Origin: Gammaproteobacteria bacterium
GTDB lineage: Bacteria; Pseudomonadota; Gammaproteobacteria; Pseudomonadales; Pseudohongiellaceae
DNA length: 17,334 bases
Assembly (NCBI GenBank): GCA_003514305.1
Contig: DORE01000258.1
Coordinates: 1-17,334 of the forward strand
Direction of reading: 5' to 3'
The notes beneath the pieces are model-generated. The model did no database searches, was not told the DNA's origin, and saw nothing but the letters and a program-made list of their open reading frames with translations. A program made the translations under genes and the position numbers. How positions within the stretch are numbered: position 1 is the first letter of the stretch; each line of letters starts with the position of its first letter. Shown one piece after another: positions 7,863 through 15,187 of the stretch.

Positions 7863-8848
7863 AGGTGGGAATTGTGGGCGCCGGGGCGATCGGACTCTGG
7901 CTGGCGGGTCGACTCGCTAATGCAGGCAACAACGTTTCAGTGCTGGCCCGAGGCAAAACACTTGAAGCTCTGACCAGTTCTGGGGTGACGGTCTTGTCCG
8001 GAGAGCAAAAGTTGAACGCCACCGTCTTTGCCAGCGACAACCCGGCAGATTTTGGCCACCAGGATCTCGTGGTATTTGCTGTAAAAGGGCAAGACTTGCC
8101 GAATGCTGCTGAGTCGGCTAAAGCCATGATCAGCCCTATTACCCTGCTGATGTCAGCTATGAACGGAGTGCCCTGGTGGTTTCTGAAGTCCGCTGAAGGC
8201 AAACTCGCCACCCAGCCATTACGCTCGGTCGACCCAGAAGGAAAGTGTGGAAGGAACCTCCCAACAGATCAGGTAATCGGAGGCGTAGTGCATGCCTCCT
8301 GTTCTGTTGAGCGTCCGGGTGTCGTGCGCCACGTAATGGGCAACAGTTTAATTATTGGAGCCGCTGGACAGCTTGAGGCGAAAAAAGTTGTACTAGTGCA
8401 AGCAGCGTTGACGAGGGCAGGATTTGAAGCAGGCATCGCTGACGATATACGTTACGAAATATGGTACAAGCTGTGGGGGAACATGACCATGAATCCGATT
8501 TCAGCTTTGACCGGAGCAACCTGTGACTTAATCCTCGATGACCCGGGTGCGAGAGCATTCGCTTCAGCAATCATGGATGAGGCCGCCGCTATTGGAGCAG
8601 CAATTGGCTGTCCGATTACTGAGTCACCTGACGATCGGCATGACGTTACCCGACGGCTCGGCGCCTTCAAAACATCGATGCTGCAGGATGCTGAAGCCGG
8701 GCGCCAGCTGGAAATAGGTGCCTTGTTGGAAGCGCCAAGAGAAATCGCACAGCTCGCCGGCATCGCGACCCCAGCGCTAGATGATTTACTCGGATTGATA
8801 CGGGTCTTCAGTGTGGCACGCACCGCCGGGTCTTGCTTGCAGGCCTAA
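7859..8848 (+). CDS. PanE/ApbA-like 2-oxo acid reductase (ketopantoate reductase family)
   Basis: The 329-residue protein begins with a Rossmann motif, VGAGAIG (residues 6-12), and has the family's NGVPWW segment (102-107), catalytic-type K204 with N208 and N212 (YKLWGNMTMN), and TSMLQDAEAGRQLEI with E285. These are the residues that bind and reduce ketopantoate with NADPH in PanE. The start overlaps the hpaG stop (ATGA), so it is the fourth gene of a coupled catabolic operon and probably not the housekeeping pantothenate enzyme. It may reduce a 2-oxo acid of the pathway or a stray product. No role for this family in the classical homoprotocatechuate route is known to me, so I give no symbol. 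Confidence 0.85.
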   Translation: MKVGIVGAGAIGLWLAGRLANAGNNVSVLARGKTLEALTSSGVTVLSGEQKLNATVFASDNPADFGHQDLVVFAVKGQDLPNAAESAKAMISPITLLMSAMNGVPWWFLKSAEGKLATQPLRSVDPEGKCGRNLPTDQVIGGVVHASCSVERPGVVRHVMGNSLIIGAAGQLEAKKVVLVQAALTRAGFEAGIADDIRYEIWYKLWGNMTMNPISALTGATCDLILDDPGARAFASAIMDEAAAIGAAIGCPITESPDDRHDVTRRLGAFKTSMLQDAEAGRQLEIGALLEAPREIAQLAGIATPALDDLLGLIRVFSVARTAGSCLQA

Positions 8849-8876
8849 CGAAATTGAGGAACGTTAATGCAGCCTG

Positions 8877-9650
8877 TCATATTTTGAAGTCGGCGAGCAC
8901 TCTTTTGCCGCCGGAGATCAGCAGACTGACATCAGACGTCACTCCCAACAATCGAGCGCCAGCGCGCTCACAGCGACGTAAGAACGCCTGGTCACCAGAA
9001 AATACCCCGCTCGACATATCAGCGGACGCCGCCTCCTCAATGCCTCTGAGCACTAAATCCTGAACCGCCACGTCTGTCGAATTGCCCAGACTATCGAGCG
9101 AAGCTGCGATGTCGGCTGGTCCGAAGAACACTGCATCAATGCCTTTCACCGACAATATCTCTGAGAGATTGGACAAACCGGCTACTGTTTCAATTTGCAC
9201 GATAGCCTTCACCTCCGCATTTGCCGAATTCAGATACTCACTATTAAGAGACCATCGCGAAGCCCGTGCCAGGCCGGCTCCCACTCCGCGGATTCCGGAA
9301 ACCGGATAGCGCGTGGATCTGATAATAGCCTCCGCCTCTGCCGCATTCTCTACCATCGGAATGAGCAAATTGGCAACGCCAATGTCAAGGTAGCGCTTGA
9401 TCAGTGAGGCATCATGATTCGGCAAGCGCACGACGGGAATGGCAGGATAGGCAGACACCGCTTGCAACTGTCCCAAAACGGAGGTCACGTCATTGGGCCC
9501 ATGCTCAGCGTCGATCATGAGCCAGTCATAACCTGTTGCCGCAAGCGCTTCAGTCACAAGCGGCGAAGCAAGATTCAGCCAGGCACCAATGAGACTGGGT
9601 TGATTCGCCGCTGGAATCACAATCGCCTTGTTAAGAAGCGGATCAGCCAT
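8877..9650 (-). CDS. hpaI: HpaI, 4-hydroxy-2-oxoheptane-1,7-dioate aldolase
   Basis: I start at the ATG at 9650, which shares a base with the hpaH stop (TGATG); a TTG at 9653 is the alternative. The 257-residue class II aldolase matches E. coli HpaI/HpcH closely. It has His50 (DAEHGPN), Arg75 (VVRLP), metal ligands Glu154 (VQIET) and Asp180 (GPADIAA), and the GIRGVG...LARASRW block. These correspond to His45, Arg70, Glu149 and Asp175 of the enteric enzyme with a constant offset. It splits 4-hydroxy-2-oxoheptane-1,7-dioate into pyruvate and succinate semialdehyde using Mg2+ or Mn2+. The latter product is the substrate of the GabD-like enzyme at 11998. It ends 28 bases from the converging PanE-like gene. 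Confidence 0.93.
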   Translation of the reverse strand: MADPLLNKAIVIPAANQPSLIGAWLNLASPLVTEALAATGYDWLMIDAEHGPNDVTSVLGQLQAVSAYPAIPVVRLPNHDASLIKRYLDIGVANLLIPMVENAAEAEAIIRSTRYPVSGIRGVGAGLARASRWSLNSEYLNSANAEVKAIVQIETVAGLSNLSEILSVKGIDAVFFGPADIAASLDSLGNSTDVAVQDLVLRGIEEAASADMSSGVFSGDQAFLRRCERAGARLLGVTSDVSLLISGGKRVLADFKI

Positions 9651-10456
9651 CAATCGAATCCAAGGCTTATCACGCCGAGCTCACCATAATTAGCGTAGAA
9701 GGTGTCCCCCGCTCTGACCGTTAAAGGACTTGTAAACGAGCCACTTAGTACCAACGCTCCGGCTTCCAAGCGCTCTCCATGAGCTGCAATCTTGTTAGCC
9801 AGCCAGGCAACTCCCTGGGCAGGGTGTCCTAAAACAGCCGCAGCCACACCAGAGTCCTCAATGACCTCGTTCCTGCTGAGCGTTGCACTAATCCTTGCCA
9901 GATCAAGAGAGTCCGGGCGAACCGGTCTGCCTCCAAGAATAACTGCAGCGTTAGCGGCATTGTCGGAGATCGTATCGAGAACCTTGCGCCGCTCCCCGGT
10001 GGCTGAGTCTTCTATTTCAATGCGAGCATCAATAAGCTCAAGAGCAGGGACAACCCATTCGGTCGAAGACAACACATCGGTGAGGCTGCAGTCGGGCCCC
10101 TCGAGAGGTGCGTTGATATAAAACGCCAGCTCCGTCTCCAGTCTCGGCACAATGTAGGCTGCGGAACTTAATCGTGCACCTGAGTGCACAATCATGTTGT
10201 CAAGGAGCTGCCCATAATCGGGCTCAGAAATACCCGCAGAACGCTGCATGGCGCGAGAGGTCAAGCCGATCTTCCATCCAACCGGCTTTTGCCCGGACGC
10301 AATTTTTAGCGAAACCCAAGCGCGCTGTATAGCATACGCATCAGCTACCCCCATACTTGGAAATTTCCGCGAAACATGACCAATCTGGACCTGATTTTGT
10401 TCCGCTTGATCTAGCTGCTGTGCAACAGCTAGCGCCTCTGCCTTTGAAATGGCCAT
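9650..10456 (-). CDS. hpaH: HpaH, 2-oxo-hept-3-ene-1,7-dioate hydratase
   Basis: The 268-residue protein aligns along its whole length with E. coli HpaH as I remember it, including DAYAIQRAW (39-47), WKIGLTS.AMQ (61-71), ISEPDYG, DTISDNAANA and GHPAQGVAWLANK. Likely metal ligands are E107 and E109 (PRLETELAF) and E140 (ALELIDARI), with K62 as an active-site lysine. It adds water to 2-oxohept-3-ene-1,7-dioate, giving the HpaI substrate. The N-terminus aligns from the first residue, which supports the ATG at 10456. The ribosome-binding site is weak. It is the first gene of a two-gene operon with hpaI, divergent from the transporter and opposite in strand to hpaE-hpaD-hpaG. Confidence 0.95.
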   Translation of the reverse strand: MAISKAEALAVAQQLDQAEQNQVQIGHVSRKFPSMGVADAYAIQRAWVSLKIASGQKPVGWKIGLTSRAMQRSAGISEPDYGQLLDNMIVHSGARLSSAAYIVPRLETELAFYINAPLEGPDCSLTDVLSSTEWVVPALELIDARIEIEDSATGERRKVLDTISDNAANAAVILGGRPVRPDSLDLARISATLSRNEVIEDSGVAAAVLGHPAQGVAWLANKIAAHGERLEAGALVLSGSFTSPLTVRAGDTFYANYGELGVISLGFD

Positions 10457-10644
10457 AGTTTATTATCTGCGTTTTATGTCGCGTCATCGCGTAACCGTGA
10501 AGGAAACTTGCCCAAATCTCTTTACTAAAGCAAGCAGATAATGCGTAGCTTGACCCTGTTCAGCACGCAAATTAACATTATCGGAGGGGTCGGCAACGTT
10601 TTCGCGACAATAACAAGGGTACGAGTGCAATTCCATTCTCAACA
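10457..10644. promoter_or_regulatory. divergent promoter region between hpaH and the transporter
   Basis: These 188 bases must drive hpaH-hpaI leftward and the transporter-gabD pair rightward. ATTATCTGC at 10462-10470 and GCAGATAAT at 10534-10542 are a perfect 9-base inverted pair, 63 bases apart. Each contains GATAAT, a near-consensus -10 element, facing outward toward its own gene. The leftward copy lies so close to the hpaH ATG that a transcript from it would be almost leaderless. Clear -35 boxes are lacking, which fits activator dependence. The repeat could equally be two sites for one regulator. No regulator gene is in the window. Confidence 0.45.
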
Positions 10645-11895
10645 TTGAATAAACTCTATTTCAAGCAGGCTGTTGCCTCCCTCGGCCCAGGGTTACTCTA
10701 TGCCGCAGTCGCCGTTGGCGTATCTCACCTGGTTCAGGCAACTCGGGCCGGTGCGGATTACGGCCTCGCGATGGCTGTGATCGTTGTCTTTGCCTGTCTG
10801 ATGAAGTACCCAGGCCTGCGCTTTGGCGGTGAATATGCTGCTGCGACAGGCAAGAACCTCGTAGTCAATTACAGAGAGCGCGGCCTGCTTATTTTCAGCC
10901 TGTTCTCTGTAAGCCAGCTGTTCAGTATGGTTTTCATTATAGCAGCTGTCGCATTGTTCTCGTCTGGGCTACTCCAGGTCGCCCTGGGCTTCCAAGCTGG
11001 GCCGTTGATGAGCGTATTCCTGATGCTCACCATGGTGGCGGTACTGCTTATGAGCGGACATTACAAAGCCCTGGAAAGAGTCACTAAAATCATCGTTGTC
11101 GGTTTTACCGTATTGACCACCCTCTGTATGCTGTTAGTAGCCGATAGGCTGGTTTGGTCTTGGTCAGCATTCGCTTTTCCCACATTTGACGCACCCACCG
11201 TGCTTTTTATCGTTGCATTGGTTGGCTTCATGCCTTCTCCTACTGATGCGTCTATTCTGCAGTCCCTATGGACTGTGGCTCGCGCGGAGGATGATGGCCG
11301 TCGAGCGACAAAAGAGGAGTCCCGCTTCGATTTCAATGTCGGCTACATCACAAGTTGCGTGCTGGCTGTCTTTTTCCTTTTCTTGGGGACTGCCGTCTTA
11401 CATAACAGCGGAGTGGAAATGCCGCCTGATAACGCTGGGTTTGCGAGGCGCCTTCTGGAGGTGTACACATCAATCATTGGAGAATGGAGCTACTACTTCA
11501 TCGCCGTAACGGCGCTGTGCGTGATGCTGTCGACAGCCCTGACCGTTACCGATGGTATGACCCGCATGGCTCTGGCTATTGGCAGTGGGTCATTTCCGGG
11601 ACCGCACTGGCAAACGAATATTTTTTACAATATTGTACTGATCGTTCTTTCTCTCTCAGCGTTGGCAGTCATTTGGATGCTGCTGCAGTCTTTTCCTGCG
11701 TTCATGGATATGACATCAGTTATTGTTTTCATCATCGGGCCATTCCTCGCGCTGCTCAATCATCAAGCAATCTACAGCGATGAAATCCCTGAGGAGAAAC
11801 AACCGGGGCAGCTTATCCGCGTGTGGAGCCTCTTTAGCATTGTAAGTCTCTTTCTGCTGATGGCCATTTATCTCTATTACAGGCTCTTTGGATAA
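10645..11895 (+). CDS. Nramp-fold (SLC11-like) transporter lacking the canonical metal motifs
   Basis: The 416-residue protein has about eleven hydrophobic helices. It shows Nramp-type landmarks: an early LGPGLLYA (13-20) and YKALERVTKIIVV (140-152). Canonical Nramp carriers bind metal with DPGN in helix 1 and MPH in helix 6. Here helix 1 reads VGVSHLVQATRAGADYG (24-40) and helix 6 reads GFMPSPTDAS (194-203), so the Asp, Asn and His ligands are replaced. The start is the TTG at 10645, the first good codon of the frame, but no ribosome-binding site is visible. It stands where an aromatic-acid permease would be expected, divergent from hpaH and about 100 bases before gabD. It may carry an organic acid rather than a metal ion, or supply Fe2+/Mg2+ to the pathway enzymes. 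The substrate is unresolved. Confidence 0.72.
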   Translation: MNKLYFKQAVASLGPGLLYAAVAVGVSHLVQATRAGADYGLAMAVIVVFACLMKYPGLRFGGEYAAATGKNLVVNYRERGLLIFSLFSVSQLFSMVFIIAAVALFSSGLLQVALGFQAGPLMSVFLMLTMVAVLLMSGHYKALERVTKIIVVGFTVLTTLCMLLVADRLVWSWSAFAFPTFDAPTVLFIVALVGFMPSPTDASILQSLWTVARAEDDGRRATKEESRFDFNVGYITSCVLAVFFLFLGTAVLHNSGVEMPPDNAGFARRLLEVYTSIIGEWSYYFIAVTALCVMLSTALTVTDGMTRMALAIGSGSFPGPHWQTNIFYNIVLIVLSLSALAVIWMLLQSFPAFMDMTSVIVFIIGPFLALLNHQAIYSDEIPEEKQPGQLIRVWSLFSIVSLFLLMAIYLYYRLFG

Positions 11896-11997
11896 TAAAT
11901 ATGTCCAAAGACTATAACCTTACAACCAGATCGCTCTTCTATGAGTCAGCACTGGAATAGTCTCTACGACATTCGCACTTCAACTAGGAACTTCAAT

Positions 11998-13455
11998 ATG
12001 CCCACATTCAAGGACCAAAGCCTTATCCGCCAAGATAACTTCATCGATGGCGCCTGGGTCAGCTCAACTCAGCCAATGTCCGTCAACAATCCGGCAACAG
12101 GAGAAGTCATCGCTGAGGTTGCAGATGGATCGAGCCAGGAAGCCAAAATGGCCGTCGAGGCAGCTCGCCGTAGCTTCGCCGACTGGAGCAGAGTGAGCGC
12201 AAATGAAAGAAGCTCACTCCTCCGATGCTGGCATGATCTAATCATTAAAAATGCCGATGATCTCGGAGCCCTGATGACTTGGGAGCAGGGAAAGCCGCTT
12301 GTTGAAAGCATCACTGAAATCAAATACGGCGCCGCATTCATCGAGTATTACGCAGAGGAGGCCAAGCGAATCTGTGGAGCGACCATCCCAACCAATGCAG
12401 CTGAACGCAGACTACAAACCTATAAGCAAGCCGTGGGTGTTGTGGGCGCGATCACGCCTTGGAATTTCCCCAATGCCATGATCACTCGCAAAGCTGCCCC
12501 GGCTCTGGCAGCCGGATGTACTATAGTTATAAAACCTGATCCCGCAACTCCACTATCGGCCCTTGCACTCTGCGAGCTAGCCCGTCGTGCCGGCCTCCCA
12601 GCAGGCGTCATCAATGTAGTGGTAGGTCGCGACAGTAAAGGGATTGGAGAGATCCTCACGCAGCACCCTGACGTTGCCAAGTTTACCTTCACCGGCTCCA
12701 CCGCTGTAGGCAAGCTTTTAATGAAACAGTGCGCCAGCACAGTTAAAAAAGTCTCGCTCGAACTTGGCGGAAACGCCCCTTTCATTGTCTTCGAAGACGC
12801 AGATCTTGAGGAAGCAGTCAGCCATTGCATTGCCACAAAGTTTCGTAACTGCGGCCAGACATGCGTGTGCACTAATCGAATATATATACAAGAATCTGTC
12901 GCAGAATCATTTACTAATCGACTCCTAGAGGGAATGCAATCCCTTAATGTCGCTGATGGCTTCACAGCTGGAACCGATATTGGTCCGATGATAAATGAGC
13001 AGGCCGTCGCCAAGATGGAGAATCTGATCAGCGATGCGGTCGCGAAAGGGGCGGAGCTGATTTTGGGAGGCAACAGGCATGAGCAAGGAGAGTTGTTTTT
13101 TCAGCCTACTCTGCTGCGATCGGTGAACGATACGATGGATCTGGTGACCAAAGAAATCTTTGGCCCTGTCGCGGCCGTACAAACTTTTACGAGTGAAGAT
13201 GAAGTCATCGAAAAAGCGAATTCGACGGACTACGGCCTGGCTGCTTATTTTTTCTCTCGGGACGTAGGGCGTGTAATGCGCGTTGCAGAAGCTCTGGAAT
13301 ACGGTATTGTTTGCTCAAATTCTGGCGTATTTTCAACAGAAGTTGCGCCGTTTGGGGGCTGGAAACAATCTGGTATAGGCTCTGAAGGCGGTAAAGAGGG
13401 TATCTTAGATTTTTTGGAAACAAAATTTCATTCTATGGGTGGGATCACCCGATAA
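11998..13455 (+). CDS. gabD: succinate-semialdehyde dehydrogenase, GabD-like
   Basis: I prefer the ATG at 11998, which has AGGA eight bases upstream and gives 485 residues, close to E. coli GabD (482). An ATG at 11941 would add 19 unrelated residues. Catalytic residues are N156 (TPWNFP), K179 (IVIKPD), E255 (LELGGNAP) and C289 in the succinate-semialdehyde signature GQTCVC, whose second cysteine (C291) gives redox control in some family members. It oxidises succinate semialdehyde, the HpaI product, to succinate for the citric acid cycle. Its position after the transporter and opposite hpaH-hpaI fits the last step of the pathway. Other short-chain semialdehydes are possible substrates. Confidence 0.88.
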   Translation: MPTFKDQSLIRQDNFIDGAWVSSTQPMSVNNPATGEVIAEVADGSSQEAKMAVEAARRSFADWSRVSANERSSLLRCWHDLIIKNADDLGALMTWEQGKPLVESITEIKYGAAFIEYYAEEAKRICGATIPTNAAERRLQTYKQAVGVVGAITPWNFPNAMITRKAAPALAAGCTIVIKPDPATPLSALALCELARRAGLPAGVINVVVGRDSKGIGEILTQHPDVAKFTFTGSTAVGKLLMKQCASTVKKVSLELGGNAPFIVFEDADLEEAVSHCIATKFRNCGQTCVCTNRIYIQESVAESFTNRLLEGMQSLNVADGFTAGTDIGPMINEQAVAKMENLISDAVAKGAELILGGNRHEQGELFFQPTLLRSVNDTMDLVTKEIFGPVAAVQTFTSEDEVIEKANSTDYGLAAYFFSRDVGRVMRVAEALEYGIVCSNSGVFSTEVAPFGGWKQSGIGSEGGKEGILDFLETKFHSMGGITR

Positions 13456-13657
13456 ACTGAAACCAACTCGAACAGCAACGCCAGGTTCCCACACAACGAA
13501 GCCTGAATGGGTTCAAAAGTAATAGCAATTGGCAATCCGGTCGTCTTCACTCTGCTGACACGAAGAATAGGATGCGACTATGATTAGTAGACGCTTTTTC
13601 GTAGGATTTGCGAAAACTTGAAGGATTACTGAGCAATAAAAACTCGCGCCGCGTATC

Positions 13658-13669
13658 CTGACATGTCAG
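13658..13669. promoter_or_regulatory. 12-base perfect palindrome upstream of the DUF6482-like gene
   Basis: CTGACATGTCAG at 13658-13669 is its own reverse complement without a spacer. It lies 22 bases before the chosen start at 13692, in the expected 5' leader or promoter. It could bind a dimeric regulator. The 224 bases between gabD and this gene otherwise show no clear promoter, and only a 13-codon frame at 13580-13621. Confidence 0.4.
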
Positions 13670-13691
13670 CATCCACCCGATGGAATCTACA

Positions 13692-14027
13692 ATGAAAATA
13701 AAACTTTCAGAATTACGCCAACTAAATTTCATAGAGAAAGTTATCCTGCACTGCCACGACCAAAGCCTCTATTTAGTCTCCGTGCAAATTGACAACGTAG
13801 AGCACTACGTCGCTGATGAGCAGGACAGGTTTCTCAAATCTTTTAATAAGCTCTCGTTGCAAGCAAAATTCAAAGACATGACCGTTGGCGAAATGGTGCT
13901 TCGACATCAGAGCCCGTATGACGAGATGATCGGTTTGTCTGAAGAGCGATCAGACAACACGTTAGAAGTTTTAATCGGGGGCGAGGCCTATGCGTTGCAG
14001 CGAGGTGACGCTGATAAACTCAATTGA
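13692..14027 (+). CDS. small DUF6482-like protein
   Basis: I start at the ATG at 13692 because GGAA lies six bases upstream. The ATG at 13680 in the same frame lacks such a site. The 111-residue product has no signal peptide or membrane segment. Its pattern is a short N-terminal helix, then strands (SLYLVSVQID, HYVADEQD), a FKDMTVGEMVLRHQSPYDEMIG region, and a GGEAYAL strand. This resembles the DUF6482 family of small cytoplasmic proteins seen in Pseudomonas and relatives, whose function is unknown. It faces the methyltransferase gene tail to tail and shows no link to the catabolic genes. Confidence 0.6.
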   Translation: MKIKLSELRQLNFIEKVILHCHDQSLYLVSVQIDNVEHYVADEQDRFLKSFNKLSLQAKFKDMTVGEMVLRHQSPYDEMIGLSEERSDNTLEVLIGGEAYALQRGDADKLN

Positions 14028-14032
14028 CGAAA

Positions 14033-14046
14033 CGGGACGCTTCCCG
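14033..14046 (+). terminator. small GC-rich hairpin after the DUF6482-like gene
   Basis: CGGGA (14033-14037) pairs with TCCCG (14042-14046) around a CGCT loop, six bases after the stop codon. No T-run follows directly, so it would be a weak terminator or an mRNA end-stabilising hairpin. It lies between converging genes, where a terminator is expected. Confidence 0.3.
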
Positions 14047-14162
14047 AGCTTTACCAACATAAAATTTTTCTAATGAGACCATGCGCGGACAGAGTTACCG
14101 TTTATTTCTCTCGATTGACCGAAAATAAATCCAAATCTTAAGTCTTTGGCTTTCTTTCCACT

Positions 14163-15008
14163 CTATTTGATACCAACCACATAGCAAAGCCAACTATCAT
14201 CATTCGGTGCTTCATCCACCGCCTGCCAATCAGCATCTTCGTCCTCATCGGCGATATCCCAGTATACTTTGCTAACCCTGAAGCCTGCTTGGGCCAGCAT
14301 TTCGCGTACCTCAGGGATAGTCCAAAAGCGCCAGTGATATTCAAAAGCCTTCTTGATCATGCTACCGTCAGCAAACTTAAAGTGGATATAAAATGAGCAA
14401 TCGGCAGAGACAGGATTGAAGTAGGCCTGCTCCCAGTGGTACTTAAAGCCATCCTTACCTTTGATTATCGTGCGCTTATCGGTCACATCAGAGGCATAGC
14501 ATTCTTTGCCTCCCATCATATCCATGACCATAACGCCTTTCTCTCCCAAGTTTTCAAAAGCCAGCTTGAAATAGTTCACTACCTCTTGTCGAGTCTTGAG
14601 ACACCAGAACGAGAAATTCTGGGCAGCCAGCACGTCGACATGGGGAGCGGTTCTTGAGCGAGCGTCCTGTTCAAGGACTTCGACCCGCTCAGCCACTTTG
14701 GTTTTGAGTTTACCTAGATTATTTTCAATACCCCAAGCGAGCGTTTCAGGGCAGATATCGAGCCCGACCGCCTGACGATTCTTGTCTGACTTTGCCCACT
14801 CACACGACACCGCGAAGGTGCCGCAGAAATCCTCTCTTAGCGTCAATGGCTTGATGTTATAGGCTTCTCGATACACCTGGTCGAAAACACGAACCTCGTG
14901 GTCTGGTTCCTGCACTGAACGCTGGTAACAGACGAATTTATCTGCCTGTTCCGCTTGGCAGGGCTGTTCACTATTTTTCAGTTTTTTTCCGCGTTTAATC
15001 TCGGTCAT
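14163..15008 (-). CDS. class I SAM-dependent methyltransferase of unknown substrate
   Basis: The 281-residue cytoplasmic protein has a Rossmann-type methyltransferase core. LREDFCGTFAVSCEW (57-71) stands where the glycine-rich SAM-binding motif I normally is, and an acidic residue ends the second strand (VGLDICPETLAWG, D84). Later come ARSRTAPHVDVLAAQNFSF and GVMVMDMMGG, then FWTIPEVREMLAQAGF, a typical late methyltransferase motif. The first 25 residues are lysine-rich and polar. AAGGA on the minus strand lies just before the ATG at 15008, a strong ribosome-binding site. It follows the NosR-like gene on the same strand with 179 bases between, so a shared transcript is possible but not evident. 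The substrate cannot be read from the sequence. Confidence 0.75.
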   Translation of the reverse strand: MTEIKRGKKLKNSEQPCQAEQADKFVCYQRSVQEPDHEVRVFDQVYREAYNIKPLTLREDFCGTFAVSCEWAKSDKNRQAVGLDICPETLAWGIENNLGKLKTKVAERVEVLEQDARSRTAPHVDVLAAQNFSFWCLKTRQEVVNYFKLAFENLGEKGVMVMDMMGGKECYASDVTDKRTIIKGKDGFKYHWEQAYFNPVSADCSFYIHFKFADGSMIKKAFEYHWRFWTIPEVREMLAQAGFRVSKVYWDIADEDEDADWQAVDEAPNDDSWLCYVVGIK

Positions 15009-15187
15009 GGCTTCCTTCTCATGCTGTAGGGCAGCGATAAGCTAGCGAATTCAAGAGCAATTCGCAATGATGCTAAACCCTTGTGACTGGTTCACTCGAA
15101 TCGACTAAGCGAACGGTCTATTGAACACGCTGCGTGGCTCCGAAAAGCGAAAGAACCTTTGTCCATCGAGAAAAATAATCAAAAGGA

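Noticed and set aside
8846..8866. TAACG/CGTTA inverted repeat between the converging PanE-like and hpaI genes
   Set aside because: Five-base arms around an 11-base loop and no T-run on either strand make it too weak to call a terminator.
11941..11997. ATG at 11941 as the gabD start
   Set aside because: The extra 19 residues do not fit the family, and the ATG at 11998 has a well-placed AGGA.
12420..13073. 217-codon minus-strand frame inside gabD
   Set aside because: It is antisense to conserved dehydrogenase sequence, rich in Ser and Ala as shadow frames often are, and has no recognisable domain.
13580..13621. 13-codon frame beginning MISRRFFVGF, resembling a twin-arginine signal
   Set aside because: It stops after 13 codons with no hydrophobic core or following domain, and no downstream frame continues it.
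15085..15105. tRNA T-loop-like sequence near 15091
   Set aside because: The match to GTTCGANTC is incomplete and no acceptor or anticodon stems could be found around it.
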